This document shows positions 19,801 through 32,500 of a stretch of DNA of 64,000 bases, one piece after another (within the stretch, counting starts at the first letter, position 1; the number at the start of each line of letters is the position of its first letter). Where the stretch lies: contig OY741284.1 in assembly GCA_963514095.1 (NCBI GenBank), forward strand, positions 12,240,335 through 12,304,334. Reading direction: 5' to 3'. A program made the position numbers and the translations under genes. Source of the stretch: Eutrigla gurnardus. Taxonomy: Eukaryota; Chordata; Actinopteri; Perciformes; Triglidae. The notes under the pieces are model-generated. The model was not told where the DNA came from. It searched no databases and saw only the letters and a program-made list of their open reading frames with translations.

Positions 19801-21160
19801 CCCGGGCCGCGGCGGTGAAAGCGCCGAATCCTAGCCACTAGACAATCAGGGAGTGACAATATAGGCAGACGTTGACATGGATTTTAATCATGCAGTCACA
19901 TTGGAGTTACGAATCAAAAGGAACAGCTTCAAGACTTCCCTGACCGGGAATCGAACCCGGGCCGCGGCGGTGAGAGCACCGAATCCTCGCCACTAGACCA
20001 TCAGGGAATGACAATGTGGGCTAATTCCCTGACAGGGAATCCTAGCCACTAGACCATAAGGGAGTGACAATGAGGGCTAATTCCCTGACGGGGAATCGAA
20101 CCCCGGCAGCAAAAGAGCTGGATGCTAGCCACTAGACCATCAGGGAGTGACAACATGGGTAGATGTTGACATGGATTTCAATCATGCAGTCACCCAGTCT
20201 CACATTGGAGTTAGGAATCAAATGTCACAGCTTCAAGCCTTCATTGAATTCCCTGACGGGGAACCGAACCCCGGCCGCGGCGGTGAGAGCGCCGAATCCT
20301 AGCCACTAGACCATCAGGGAGTGACAATGAGGGCTAATTCCCTGACCAGGAATCGAACCCGGGCCACGGCGGTGAAAGCTCCGAATCCTAGCCACTAGAC
20401 CATCAGGGAGTGACAATATAGGCAGACGTTGACATGGATTTTAATCATGCAGTCAGCCAGACATGGATTTTAATCATTCTGTCAGCCAGTCTCACATTGG
20501 AGTTACGAATCAAAAGTCACAGCTTCAAGACTTCCCTGACCGGGAATCGAACCCGGGCCGCGGCGGTGAGAGCGCCGAATCCTAGCCACTAGACCATCAG
20601 GGAGTGACAATGTGGGCTAATTCACTGACAGGGAATCCTAGCCACTAGACCATAAGGGAGTGACACTGAGGGCTAATTCCCTGACCAGGAATGGAACCCC
20701 GGCAGCGAAAGAGCCGGATCCTAGTCACTAGACCATCAGGGAGTGACAACATGGGTAGATGTTGACATGGATTTCAATCTTGCAGTCACCCAGTCTCAGA
20801 TTGGAGTTAGGAATCAAAAGTCACAGCTTCAAGCCTTCATTGAATTCCCTGACGGGGAATCGAACCCCGGCCGCGGCGGTGAGAGCGCCGAATCCTAGCC
20901 ACTAGACCATCAGGGAGTGACAATGTGGGCTAATTCCCTGACCGGGAATCGAACCGGGGCCGCGGCGGTGAAAGCGCCGAATCCTAGCCACTAGACCATC
21001 AGGGAGTGACAATATAGGCAGACGTTGACATGGATTTTAATCATGCAGTCACATTGGAGTTACGAATCAAAAGGAACAGCTTCAAGACTTCCCTGACCGG
21101 GAATCGAACCCGGGCCGCGGCGGTGAGAGCGCCGGATCCTAGCCACTAGACCATCAGGGA

Positions 21161-24100
21161 GTGACAATGTGGGCAGACGTTGAAATGGATTTTAATCATG
21201 CAGTCAGCCAGACATGGATTTTAATCATGCAGTCAGCCAGTCTCACATTGGAGTTACGAATCAAAAGTCACAGCTTCAAGACTTCGCTGACCGGGAATCG
21301 AACCCGGGCCGCGGCGGTGAAAGCACCGAATCCTAGCCACTAGACAATCAGGGAGTGACAATATAGGCAGACGTTGACATGGATTTTAATCATGCAGTCA
21401 CATTGGAGTTACGAATAAAAAGGAACAGCTTCAAGACTTCCCTGACCGGGAATCGAACCCGGGCCGCAGCGGTGAGAGCGCCGAATCCTAGCCACTAGAC
21501 CATCAGGGAGTGACAATGTGGGCTAATTCACTGACAGGGAATCCTAGCCACTAGACCATAAGGGAGTGACAATGAGGGCTAATTCCCTGACCAGGAATGG
21601 AACCCCGGCAGCGAAAGAGCCGGATCCTAGTCACTAGACCATCAGGGAGTGACAACATGGGTAGATGTTGACATGGATTTCAATCTTGCAGTCACCCAGT
21701 CTCACATTGGAGTTACGAATCAAAAGTCAGAGCTTCAAGCCTTGCCTGACCGGGAATCAAACCTGGGCCACGGCGGTGAGAGCTCCAAATCCTAGCCACT
21801 AGACCATCAGGGAGTGAGAATGAGGGCTAAATCACTGACCGGGAATCGATCCCGGGCCACGGCGGTGAGAGCGCCGAATCCTAGCCACTAGACCATCAGG
21901 GAGTGACAATGTGGGCAGACGTTGACATGGATTTTAATCATGCAGTCAGCCAGACATGGATTTTAATCATGCAGTAGGCCAGTCTCACATTGGAGTTACG
22001 AATCAAAAGTCACAGCTTCAAGACTTCCCTGACCGGGAATCCAACCCTGGCCACGGCGGTGACAGCACCCAATCCTCGCCACTAGACCATCAGGGAGTGA
22101 CAATATTGGCAGACGTTGACATGGATTTTAATCATGCAGTCAGCCAGTCTCACATTGGAGTTACGAATCAAAAGTCACAGCTTCAAGACTTCCCTGACCG
22201 GGAATTGAACCGGGGCCGCGGCGGTGAGAGCGCCGAATCCTAGCCACTAGACCATCAGGGAGTGACAATGAGGGCTAATTCCCTGACCAGGAATCGAACC
22301 CGGGCCACGGCAGTGAAAGCTCCGAATCCTAGCCACTAGACCATCAGGGAGTGACAATATAGGCAGACGTTGACATGGATTTTAATCATGCAGTCAGCCA
22401 GACATGGATTTTAATCATGCAGTCAGCCAGTCTCACATTGGAGTTACGAATCAAAAGTCACAGCTTCAAGACTTCGCTGACCGGGAATCGAACCCGGGCC
22501 GCGGCGGTGAAAGCGCCGAATCCTAGCCACTAGACAATCAGGGAGTGACAATATAGGCAGACGTTGACATGGATTTTAATCATGCAGTCACATTGGAGTT
22601 ACGAATCAAAAGGAACAGCTTCAAGACTTCCCCGACCGGGAATCGAACCCGGGCCGCGGCGGTGAGAGCACCGAATCCTCGCCACTAGACCATCAGGGAA
22701 TGACAATGTGGGCTAATTCCCTGACAGGGAATCCTAGCCACTAGACCATAAGGGAGTGACAATGAGGGCTAATTCCCTGACGGGGAATCGAACCCCGGCA
22801 GCAAAAGAGCCGGATGCTAGCCACTAGACCATCAGGGAGTGACAACATGGGTAGATGTTGACATGGATTTGAATCATGCAGTCACCCAGTCTCACATTGG
22901 AGTTAGGAATCAAATGTCACAGCTTCAAGCCTTCATTGAATTCCCTGACGGGGAACCGAACCCCGGCGGCGGCGGTGAGAACGCCGAATCCTAGCCACTA
23001 GACCATCAGGGAGTGACAATGAGGGCTAATTCCCTGACCAGGAATCGAACCCGGGCCACGGCGGTGAAAGCTCCGAATCCTAGCCACTAGACCATCAGGG
23101 AGTGACAATATAGGCAGACGTTGACATGGATTTTAATCATGCAGTCAGCCAGACATGGATTTTAATCATTCTGTCAGCCAGTCTCACATTGGAGTTACGA
23201 ATCAAAAGTCACAGCTTCAAGACTTCCCTGACCGGGAATCGAACCCGGGCCGCGGCGGTGAGAGCGCCGAATCCTAGCCACTAGACCATCAGGGAGTGAC
23301 AATGTGGGCTAATTCACTGACAGGGAATCCTAGCCACTAGACCATAAGGGAGTGACAATGAGGGCTAATTCCCTGACCAGGAATGGAACCCCGGCAGCGA
23401 AAGAGCCGGATCCTAGTCACTAGACCATCAGGGAGTGACAACATGGGTAGATGTTGACATGGATTTCAATCTTGCAGTCACCCAGTCTCAGATTGGAGTT
23501 AGGAATCAAAAGTCACAGCTTCAAGCCTTCATTGAATTCCCTGACGGGGAATCGAACCCCGGCCGCGGCGGTGAGAGCGCCGAATCCTAGCCACTAGACC
23601 ATCAGGGAGTGACAATGTGGGCTAATTCCCTGACCGGGAATCGAACCCGGGCCGCGGCGGTGAAAGCGCCGAATCCTAGCCACTAGACCATCAGGGAGTG
23701 ACAATATAGGCAGACGTTGACATGGATTTTAATCATGCAGTCACATTGGAGTTACGAATCAAAAGGAACAGCTTCAAGACTTCCCTGACCGGGAATCGAA
23801 CCCGGGCCGCGGCGGTGAGAGCGCCGAATCCTAGCCACTAGACCATCAGGGAGTGACAATGTGGGCAGACGTTGAAATGGATTTTAATCATGCAGTCAGC
23901 CAGACATGGATTTTAATCATGCAGTCAGCCAGTCTCACATTGGAGTTACGAATCAAAAGTCACAGCTTCAAGACTTCGCTGACCGGGAATCGAACCCGGG
24001 CCGCGGCGGTGAAAGCGCCGAATCCTAGCCACTAGACAATCAGGGAGTGACAATATAGGCAGACGTTGACATGGATTTTAATCATGCAGTCACATTGGAG

Positions 24101-26856
24101 TTACGAATCAAAAGGAACAGCTTCAAGACTTCCCTGACCGGGAATCGAACCCGGGCCGCGGCGGTGAGAGCACCGAATCCTCGCCACTAGACCATCAGGG
24201 AATGACAATGTGGGCTAATTCCCTGACAGGGAATCCTAGCCACTAGACCATAAGGGAGTGACAATGAGGGCTAATTCCCTGACGGGGAATCGAACCCCGG
24301 CAGCAAAAGAGCTGGATGCTAGCCACTAGACCATCAGGGAGTGACAACATGGGTAGATGTTGACATGGATTTCAATCATGCAGTCACCCAGTCTCACATT
24401 GGAGTTAGGAATCAAATGTCACAGCTTCAAGCCTTCATTGAATTCCCTGACGGGGAACCGAACCCCGGCCGCGGCGGTGAGAGCGCCGAATCCTAGCCAC
24501 TAGACCATCAGGGAGTGACAATGAGGGCTAATTCCCTGACCAGGAATCGAACCCGGGCCACGGCGGTGAAAGCTCCGAATCCTAGCCACTAGACCATCAG
24601 GGAGTGACAATATAGGCAGACGTTGACATGGATTTTAATCATGCAGTCAGCCAGACATGGATTTTAATCATTCTGTCAGCCAGTCTCACATTGGAGTTAC
24701 GAATCAAAAGTCACAGCTTCAAGACTTCCCTGACCGGGAATCGAACCCGGGCCGCGGCGGTGAGAGCGCCGAATCCTAGCCACTAGACCATCAGGGAGTG
24801 ACAATGTGGGCTAATTCACTGACAGGGAATCCTAGCCACTAGACCATAAGGGAGTGACACTGAGGGCTAATTCCCTGACCAGGAATGGAACCCCGGCAGC
24901 GAAAGAGCCGGATCCTAGTCACTAGACCATCAGGGAGTGACAACATGGGTAGATGTTGACATGGATTTCAATCTTGCAGTCACCCAGTCTCAGATTGGAG
25001 TTAGGAATCAAAAGTCACAGCTTCAAGGCTCCACTGAATTCCCTGACGGGGAATCGAACCCCGGCCGCGGCGGTGAGAGCGCCGAATCCTAGCCACTAGA
25101 CCATCAGGGAGTGACAATGTGGGCTAATTCCCTGACCGGGAATCGAACCTGGGCCGCGGCGGTGAAAGCGCCGAATCCTAGCCACTAGACCATCAGGGAG
25201 TGACAATATAGGCAGACGTTGACATGGATTTTAATCATGCAGTCACATTGGAGTTACGAATCAAAAGGAACAGCTTCAAGACTTGCCTGACCGGGAATCG
25301 AACCCGGGCCGCGGCGGTGAGAGCGCCGAATCCTAGCCACTAGACCATCAGGGAGTGACAATGTGGGCAGACGTTGAAATGGATTTTAATCATGCAGTCA
25401 GCCAGACATGGATTTTAATCATGCAGTCAGCCAGTCTCACATTGGAGTTACGAATCAAAAGTCACAGCTTCAAGACTTCGCTGACCGGGAATCGAACCCG
25501 GGCCGCGGCGGTGAAAGCGCCGAATCCTAGCCACTAGACAATCAGGGAGTGACAATATAGGCAGACGTTGACATGGATTTTAATCATGCAGTCACATTGG
25601 AGTTACGAATCAAAAGGAACAGCTTCAAGACTTCCCTGACCGGGAATCGAACCCGGGCCGCGGCGGTGAGAGCACCGAATCCTCGCCACTAGACCATCAG
25701 GGAATGACAATGTGGGCTAATTCCCTGACAGGGAATCCTAGCCACTAGACCATAAGGGAGTGACAATGAGGGCTAATTCCCTGACGGGGAATCGAACCCC
25801 GGCAGCAAAAGAGCTGGATGCTAGCCACTAGACCATCAGGGAGTGACAACATGGGTAGATGTTGACATGGATTTCAATCATGCAGTCACCCAGTCTCACA
25901 TTGGAGTTAGGAATCAAATGTCACAGCTTCAAGCCTTCATTGAATTCCCTGACGGGGAACCGAACCCCGGCCGCGGCGGTGAGAGCGCCGAATCCTAGCC
26001 ACTAGACCATCAGGGAGTGACAATGAGGGCTAATTCCCTGACCAGGAATCGAACCCGGGCCACGGCGGTGAAAGCTCCGAATCCTAGCCACTAGACCATC
26101 AGGGAGTGACAATATAGGCAGACGTTGACATGGATTTTAATCATGCAGTCAGCCAGACATGGATTTTAATCATTCTGTCAGCCAGTCTCACATTGGAGTT
26201 ACGAATCAAAAGTCACAGCTTCAAGACTTCCCTGACCGGGAATCGAACCCGGGCCGCGGCGGTGAGAGCGCCGAATCCTAGCCACTAGACCATCAGGGAG
26301 TGACAATGTGGGCTAATTCACTGACAGGGAATCCTAGCCACTAGACCATAAGGGAGTGACACTGAGGGCTAATTCCCTGACCAGGAATGGAACCCCGGCA
26401 GCGAAAGAGCCGGATCCTAGTCACTAGACCATCAGGGAGTGACAACATGGGTAGATGTTGACATGGATTTCAATCTTGCAGTCACCCAGTCTCAGATTGG
26501 AGTTAGGAATCAAAAGTCACAGCTTCAAGCCTTCATTGAATTCCCTGACGGGGAATCGAACCCCGGCCGCGGCGGTGAGAGCGCCGAATCCTAGCCACTA
26601 GACCATCAGGGAGTGACAATGTGGGCTAATTCCCTGACCGGGAATCGAACCGGGGCCGCGGCGGTGAAAGCGCCGAATCCTAGCCACTAGACCATCAGGG
26701 AGTGACAATATAGGCAGACGTTGACATGGATTTTAATCATGCAGTCACATTGGAGTTACGAATCAAAAGGAACAGCTTCAAGACTTCCCTGACCGGGAAT
26801 CGAACCCGGGCCGCGGCGGTGAGAGCGCCGGATCCTAGCCACTAGACCATCAGGGA
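21161..26856 (-). repeat. 5696-bp superunit, first copy
   Basis: It comprises a 2692-bp segment containing edge-type block sequence plus two 1502-bp periods. The distances 21161 to 26857 and 21956 to 27652 are both exactly 5696. Shared private variants include CGAATAAAAAGG near 21412 and 27108 and TTCCCCGACC near 22628 and 28324. Confidence 0.88.
23625..23696 (-). tRNA. tRNA-Glu(TTC), representative intact unit
   Basis: The same 72-nt body as the CTC unit with one base changed in the anticodon loop (CTTTCAC), giving anticodon TTC. All arms pair. Its downstream spacer on the minus strand is the short 17-nt type without a T run, so it would be read together with the next CTC unit (23536-23607). 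Confidence 0.87.
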
Positions 26857-29547
26857 GTGACAATGTGGGCAGACGTTGAAATGGATTTTAATCATGCAGT
26901 CAGCCAGACATGGATTTTAATCATGCAGTCAGCCAGTCTCACATTGGAGTTACGAATCAAAAGTCACAGCTTCAAGACTTCGCTGACCGGGAATCGAACC
27001 CGGGCCGCGGCGGTGAAAGCACCGAATCCTAGCCACTAGACAATCAGGGAGTGACAATATAGGCAGACGTTGACATGGATTTTAATCATGCAGTCACATT
27101 GGAGTTACGAATAAAAAGGAACAGCTTCAAGACTTCCCTGACCGGGAATCGAACCCGGGCCGCAGCGGTGAGAGCGCCGAATCCTAGCCACTAGACCATC
27201 AGGGAGTGACAATGTGGGCTAATTCACTGACAGGGAATCCTAGCCACTAGACCATAAGGGAGTGACAATGAGGGCTAATTCCCTGACCAGGAATGGAACC
27301 CCGGCAGCGAAAGAGCCGGATCCTAGTCACTAGACCATCAGGGAGTGACAACATGGGTAGATGTTGACATGGATTTCAATCTTGCAGTCACCCAGTCTCA
27401 CATTGGAGTTACGAATCAAAAGTCAGAGCTTCAAGCCTTGCCTGACCGGGAATCAAACCTGGGCCACGGCGGTGAGAGCTCCAAATCCTAGCCACTAGAC
27501 CATCAGGGAGTGAGAATGAGGGCTAAATCACTGACCGGGAATCGATCCCGGGCCACGGCGGTGAGAGCGCCGAATCCTAGCCACTAGACCATCAGGGAGT
27601 GACAATGTGGGCAGACGTTGACATGGATTTTAATCATGCAGTCAGCCAGACATGGATTTTAATCATGCAGTAGGCCAGTCTCACATTGGAGTTACGAATC
27701 AAAAGTCACAGCTTCAAGACTTCCCTGACCGGGAATCCAACCCTGGCCACGGCGGTGACAGCACCCAATCCTCGCCACTAGACCATCAGGGAGTGACAAT
27801 ATTGGCAGACGTTGACATGGATTTTAATCATGCAGTCAGCCAGTCTCACATTGGAGTTACGAATCAAAAGTCACAGCTTCAAGACTTCCCTGACCGGGAA
27901 TTGAACCGGGGCCGCGGCGGTGAGAGCGCCGAATCCTAGCCACTAGACCATCAGGGAGTGACAATGAGGGCTAATTCCCTGACCAGGAATCGAACCCGGG
28001 CCACGGCAGTGAAAGCTCCGAATCCTAGCCACTAGACCATCAGGGAGTGACAATATAGGCAGACGTTGACATGGATTTTAATCATGCAGTCAGCCAGACA
28101 TGGATTTTAATCATGCAGTCAGCCAGTCTCACATTGGAGTTACGAATCAAAAGTCACAGCTTCAAGACTTCGCTGACCGGGAATCGAACCCGGGCCGCGG
28201 CGGTGAAAGCGCCGAATCCTAGCCACTAGACAATCAGGGAGTGACAATATAGGCAGACGTTGACATGGATTTTAATCATGCAGTCACATTGGAGTTACGA
28301 ATCAAAAGGAACAGCTTCAAGACTTCCCCGACCGGGAATCGAACCCGGGCCGCGGCGGTGAGAGCACCGAATCCTCGCCACTAGACCATCAGGGAATGAC
28401 AATGTGGGCTAATTCCCTGACAGGGAATCCTAGCCACTAGACCATAAGGGAGTGACAATGAGGGCTAATTCCCTGACGGGGAATCGAACCCCGGCAGCAA
28501 AAGAGCCGGATGCTAGCCACTAGACCATCAGGGAGTGACAACATGGGTAGATGTTGACATGGATTTGAATCATGCAGTCACCCAGTCTCACATTGGAGTT
28601 AGGAATCAAATGTCACAGCTTCAAGCCTTCATTGAATTCCCTGACGGGGAACCGAACCCCGGCCGCGGCGGTGAGAGTGCCGAATCCTAGCCACTAGACC
28701 ATCAGGGAGTGACAATGAGGGCTAATTCCCTGACCAGGAATCGAACCCGGGCCACGGCGGTGAAAGCTCCGAATCCTAGCCACTAGACCATCAGGGAGTG
28801 ACAATATAGGCAGACGTTGACATGGATTTTAATCATGCAGTCAGCCAGACATGGATTTTAATCATTCTGTCAGCCAGTCTCACATTGGAGTTACGAATCA
28901 AAAGTCACAGCTTCAAGACTTCCCTGACCGGGAATCGAACCCGGGCCGCGGCGGTGAGAGCGCCGAATCCTAGCCACTAGACCATCAGGGAGTGACAATG
29001 TGGGCTAATTCACTGACAGGGAATCCTAGCCACTAGACCATAAGGGAGTGACAATGAGGGCTAATCCCTGACCAGGAATGGAACCCCGGCAGCGAAAGAG
29101 CCGGATCCTAGTCACTAGACCATCAGGGAGTGACAACATGGGTAGATGTTGACATGGATTTCAATCTTGCAGTCACCCAGTCTCAGATTGGAGTTAGGAA
29201 TCAAAAGTCACAGCTTCAAGCCTTCATTGAATTCCCTGACGGGGAATCGAACCCCGGCCGCGGCGGTGAGAGCGCCGAATCCTAGCCACTAGACCATCAG
29301 GGAGTGACAATGTGGGCTAATTCCCTGACCGGGAATCGAACCCGGGCCGCGGCGGTGAAAGCGCCGAATCCTAGCCACTAGACCATCAGGGAGTGACAAT
29401 ATAGGCAGACGTTGACATGGATTTTAATCATGCAGTCACATTGGAGTTACGAATCAAAAGGAACAGCTTCAAGACTTCCCTGACCGGGAATCGAACCCGG
29501 GCCGCGGCGGTGAGAGCGCCGAATCCTAGCCACTAGACCATCAGGGA
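26857..29547 (-). repeat. 5696-bp superunit, second (partial) copy
   Basis: It follows the first copy directly and matches it to about 29.7 kb. There is one single-base deletion (GGCTAATCCCTG near 29062), so the offset drops to 5695. Beyond this the array switches to domain B. Confidence 0.85.
29321..29392 (-). tRNA. tRNA-Glu(TTC), second representative intact unit
   Basis: Equivalent position in the next superunit, with intact A and B boxes and paired arms. In several domain A copies this unit instead carries a T-arm change (AACCTGGG near 13441, or AACCGGGG near 16447). The intact form is therefore not universal. Confidence 0.86.
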
Positions 29548-32500
29548 GTGACAATGTGGGCAGACGTTGAAATGGATTTTAATCATGCAGTCAGCCAGAC
29601 ATGGATTTTAATCATGCAGTCAGCCAGTCTCACATTGGAGTTACGAATCAAAAGTCACAGCTTCAAGACTTCGCTGACCGGGAATCGAACCCGGGCCGCG
29701 GCGGTGAAAGCACCGAATCCTAGCCACTAGACAATCAGGGAGTGACAATATAGGCAGACGTTGACATGGATTTTAATCATGCAGTCACATTGGAGTTACG
29801 AATCAAAAGGAACAGCTTCAAGACTTCCCTGACCGGGAATCGAACCCGGGCCGCAGCGGTGAGAGCGCCGAATCCTAGCCACTAGACCATCAGGGAGTGA
29901 CAATGTGGGCTAATTCACTGACAGGGAATCCTAGCCACTAGACCATAAGGGAGTGACAATGAGGGCTAATTCCCTGACCAGGAATGGAACCCCGGCAGCG
30001 AAAGAGCCGGATCCTAGTCACTAGACCATCAGGGAGTGACAACATGGGTAGATGTTGACATGGATTTCAATCTTGCAGTCAACCAGTCTCACATTGGAGT
30101 TAGGAATCAAAAGTTACAGCTTCAAGCCTTCATTGAATTCCCTGACGGGGAATCGAACCCCGGCCGTGGCGGTGAGAGCGCCGAATCCTAGCCACTAGAC
30201 CATCAGGGAGTGACAATGTGGGCTAATTCCCTGACCGGGAATCGAACCCGGGCCGCGGCGGTGAAAGCGCCGAATCCTAGCCACTAGACCATCAGGGAGT
30301 GACAATATCGGCAGACGTTGACATGGATTTTAATCATGCAGTCAGCCAGTCTCACATTGGAGTTACAAATCAAAAGTCACAGCTTCAAGACTTCCCTGAC
30401 CGGGAATCGAACCCGGGCCGCGGCGGTGAGAGCGCCGAATCCTAGCCACTAGACCATCAGGGAGTGACAATGTGGGCTAATTCCCTGACAGGGAATCCTA
30501 GCCACTAGACCATAAGGGAGTGAAAATGAGGGCTAATTCCCTGACGGGGAATCAAACCCCGGCAGCGAAAGAGTCGGATCCTAGCCACAAGACCATCAGG
30601 GAGTGATAACATGGGTAGATGTTGACATGGATTTCAATCATGCAGTCACCCAGTCTCACATTGGAGTTAGGAATCAAAAGTCACAGCTTCAAGGCTCCAC
30701 TGAATTCCCTGACGGGGAATCGAACCTCGGCCGCGGCGGTGAGAGCGCCGAATCCTAGCCACTAGACCATCAGGGAGTGACAATGTGGGCAGACGTTGAC
30801 ATGGATTTTAATCATGCAGTCAGCCAGACATGGATTTTAATCATGCAGTCAGCCAGTCTCACATTGGAGTTACGAATCAAAAGTCACAGCTTCAAGACTT
30901 CGCTGACCGGGAATCGAACCCGGGCCCCGGCGGTGAAAGCGCCGAATCCTAGCCACTAGACCATCAGGGAGTGACAATATAGGCAGACGTTGACATGGAT
31001 TTTAATCATGCAGTCACATTGGAGTTACGAATCAAAAGGAACAGCTTCAAGACTTCCCTGACCGGGAATCGAACCCGGGCCGCGGCGGTGAGAGCGCCGA
31101 ATCCTAGCCACTAGACCATCAGGGAGTGACAATGTGGGCAGACGTTGAAATGGATTTTAATCATGCAGTCAGCCAGACATGGATTTTAATCATGCAGTCA
31201 GCCAGTCTCACATTGGAGTTACGAATCAAAAGTCACAGCTTCAAGACTTCGCTGACCGGGAATCGAACCCGGGCCGTGGCGGTGAAAGCGCAGAATCCTA
31301 GCCACTAGACAATCAGGGAGTGACAATATAGGCAGACGTTGACATGGATTTTAATCATGCAGTCAGCCAGTCTCACATTGGAGTTACGAATCAAAAGTCA
31401 CAGCTTCAAGACTTCCCTGACCGGGAATCGAACCCAGGCCGCGGCGGTGAGAGCGCCGAATCCTAGCCACTAGACCATCAGGGAGTGACAATGTGGGCTA
31501 ATTCCCTGACAGGGAATCCTAGCCACTAGACCATAAAGGAGTGACAATGAGGGCTAATTCCCTGACCAGGAATGGAACCCCGGCAGCGAAAGAGCCGGAT
31601 CCTAGTCACTAGACCATCAGGGAGTGACAACATGGGTAGATGTTGACATGGATTTCAATCTTGCAGTCACCCAGTCTCACATTGGAGTTAGGAATCAAAA
31701 GTCACAGCTTCAAGCCTTCATTGAATTCCCTGACGGGGAATCGAACCCCGGCCGCGGCGGTGAGAGCGCCGAATCCTAGCCACTAGACCATCAGGGAGTG
31801 ACAATGTGGGCTAATTCCCTGACCGGGAATCGAACCCGGGCCGCGGCGGTGAAAGCGCCGAATCCTAGCCACTAGACCATCAGGGAGTGACAATATCGGC
31901 AGACGTTGACATGGATTTTAATCATGCAGTCAGCCAGTCTCACATTGGAGTTACAAATCAAAAGTCACAGCTTCAAGACTTCCCTGACCGGGAATCGAAC
32001 CCGGGCCGCGGCGGTGAGAGCGCCGAATCCTAGCCACTAGACCATCAGGGAGTGACAATGTGGGCTAATTCCCTGACAGGGAATCCTAGCCACTAGACCA
32101 TAAGGGAGTGAAAATGAGGGCTAATTCCCTGACGGGGAATCAAACCCCGGCAGCGAAAGAGTCGGATCCTAGCCACAAGACCATCAGGGAGTGATAACAT
32201 GGGTAGATGTTGACATGGATTTCAATCATGCAGTCACCCAGTCTCACATTGGAGTTAGGAATCAAAAGTCACAGCTTCAAGGCTCCACTGAATTCCCTGA
32301 CGGGGAATCGAACCTCGGCCGCGGCGGTGAGAGCGCCGAATCCTAGCCACTAGACCATCAGGGAGTGACAATGTGGGCAGACGTTGACATGGATTTTAAT
32401 CATGCAGTCAGCCAGACATGGATTTTAATCATGCAGTCAGCCAGTCTCACATTGGAGTTACGAATCAAAAGTCACAGCTTCAAGACTTCGCTGACCGGGA

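Larger units (their letters stand above)
12149..29547 (-). repeat. satellite domain A: 1502-bp higher-order repeat
   Basis: Landmark units begin at 13651, 15153, 16655, 18157, 19659 and 21161, exactly 1502 bp apart, and again at 23853, 25355 and 26857. One period holds 12 units: eight of about 72 nt, two compact 66-nt forms and two 39-nt deletion remnants. The long/short spacer order is fixed. CTC and TTC anticodons are mixed within each period, and a TTT-anticodon pseudo-unit occurs once per period. Confidence 0.9.

Noticed and set aside
21956..22243. 95-codon open frame with repeated DFPDRESNPG-like text
   Set aside because: It is antisense tRNA-Glu plus spacer, present only where the phase happens to stay open in the edge-type block.
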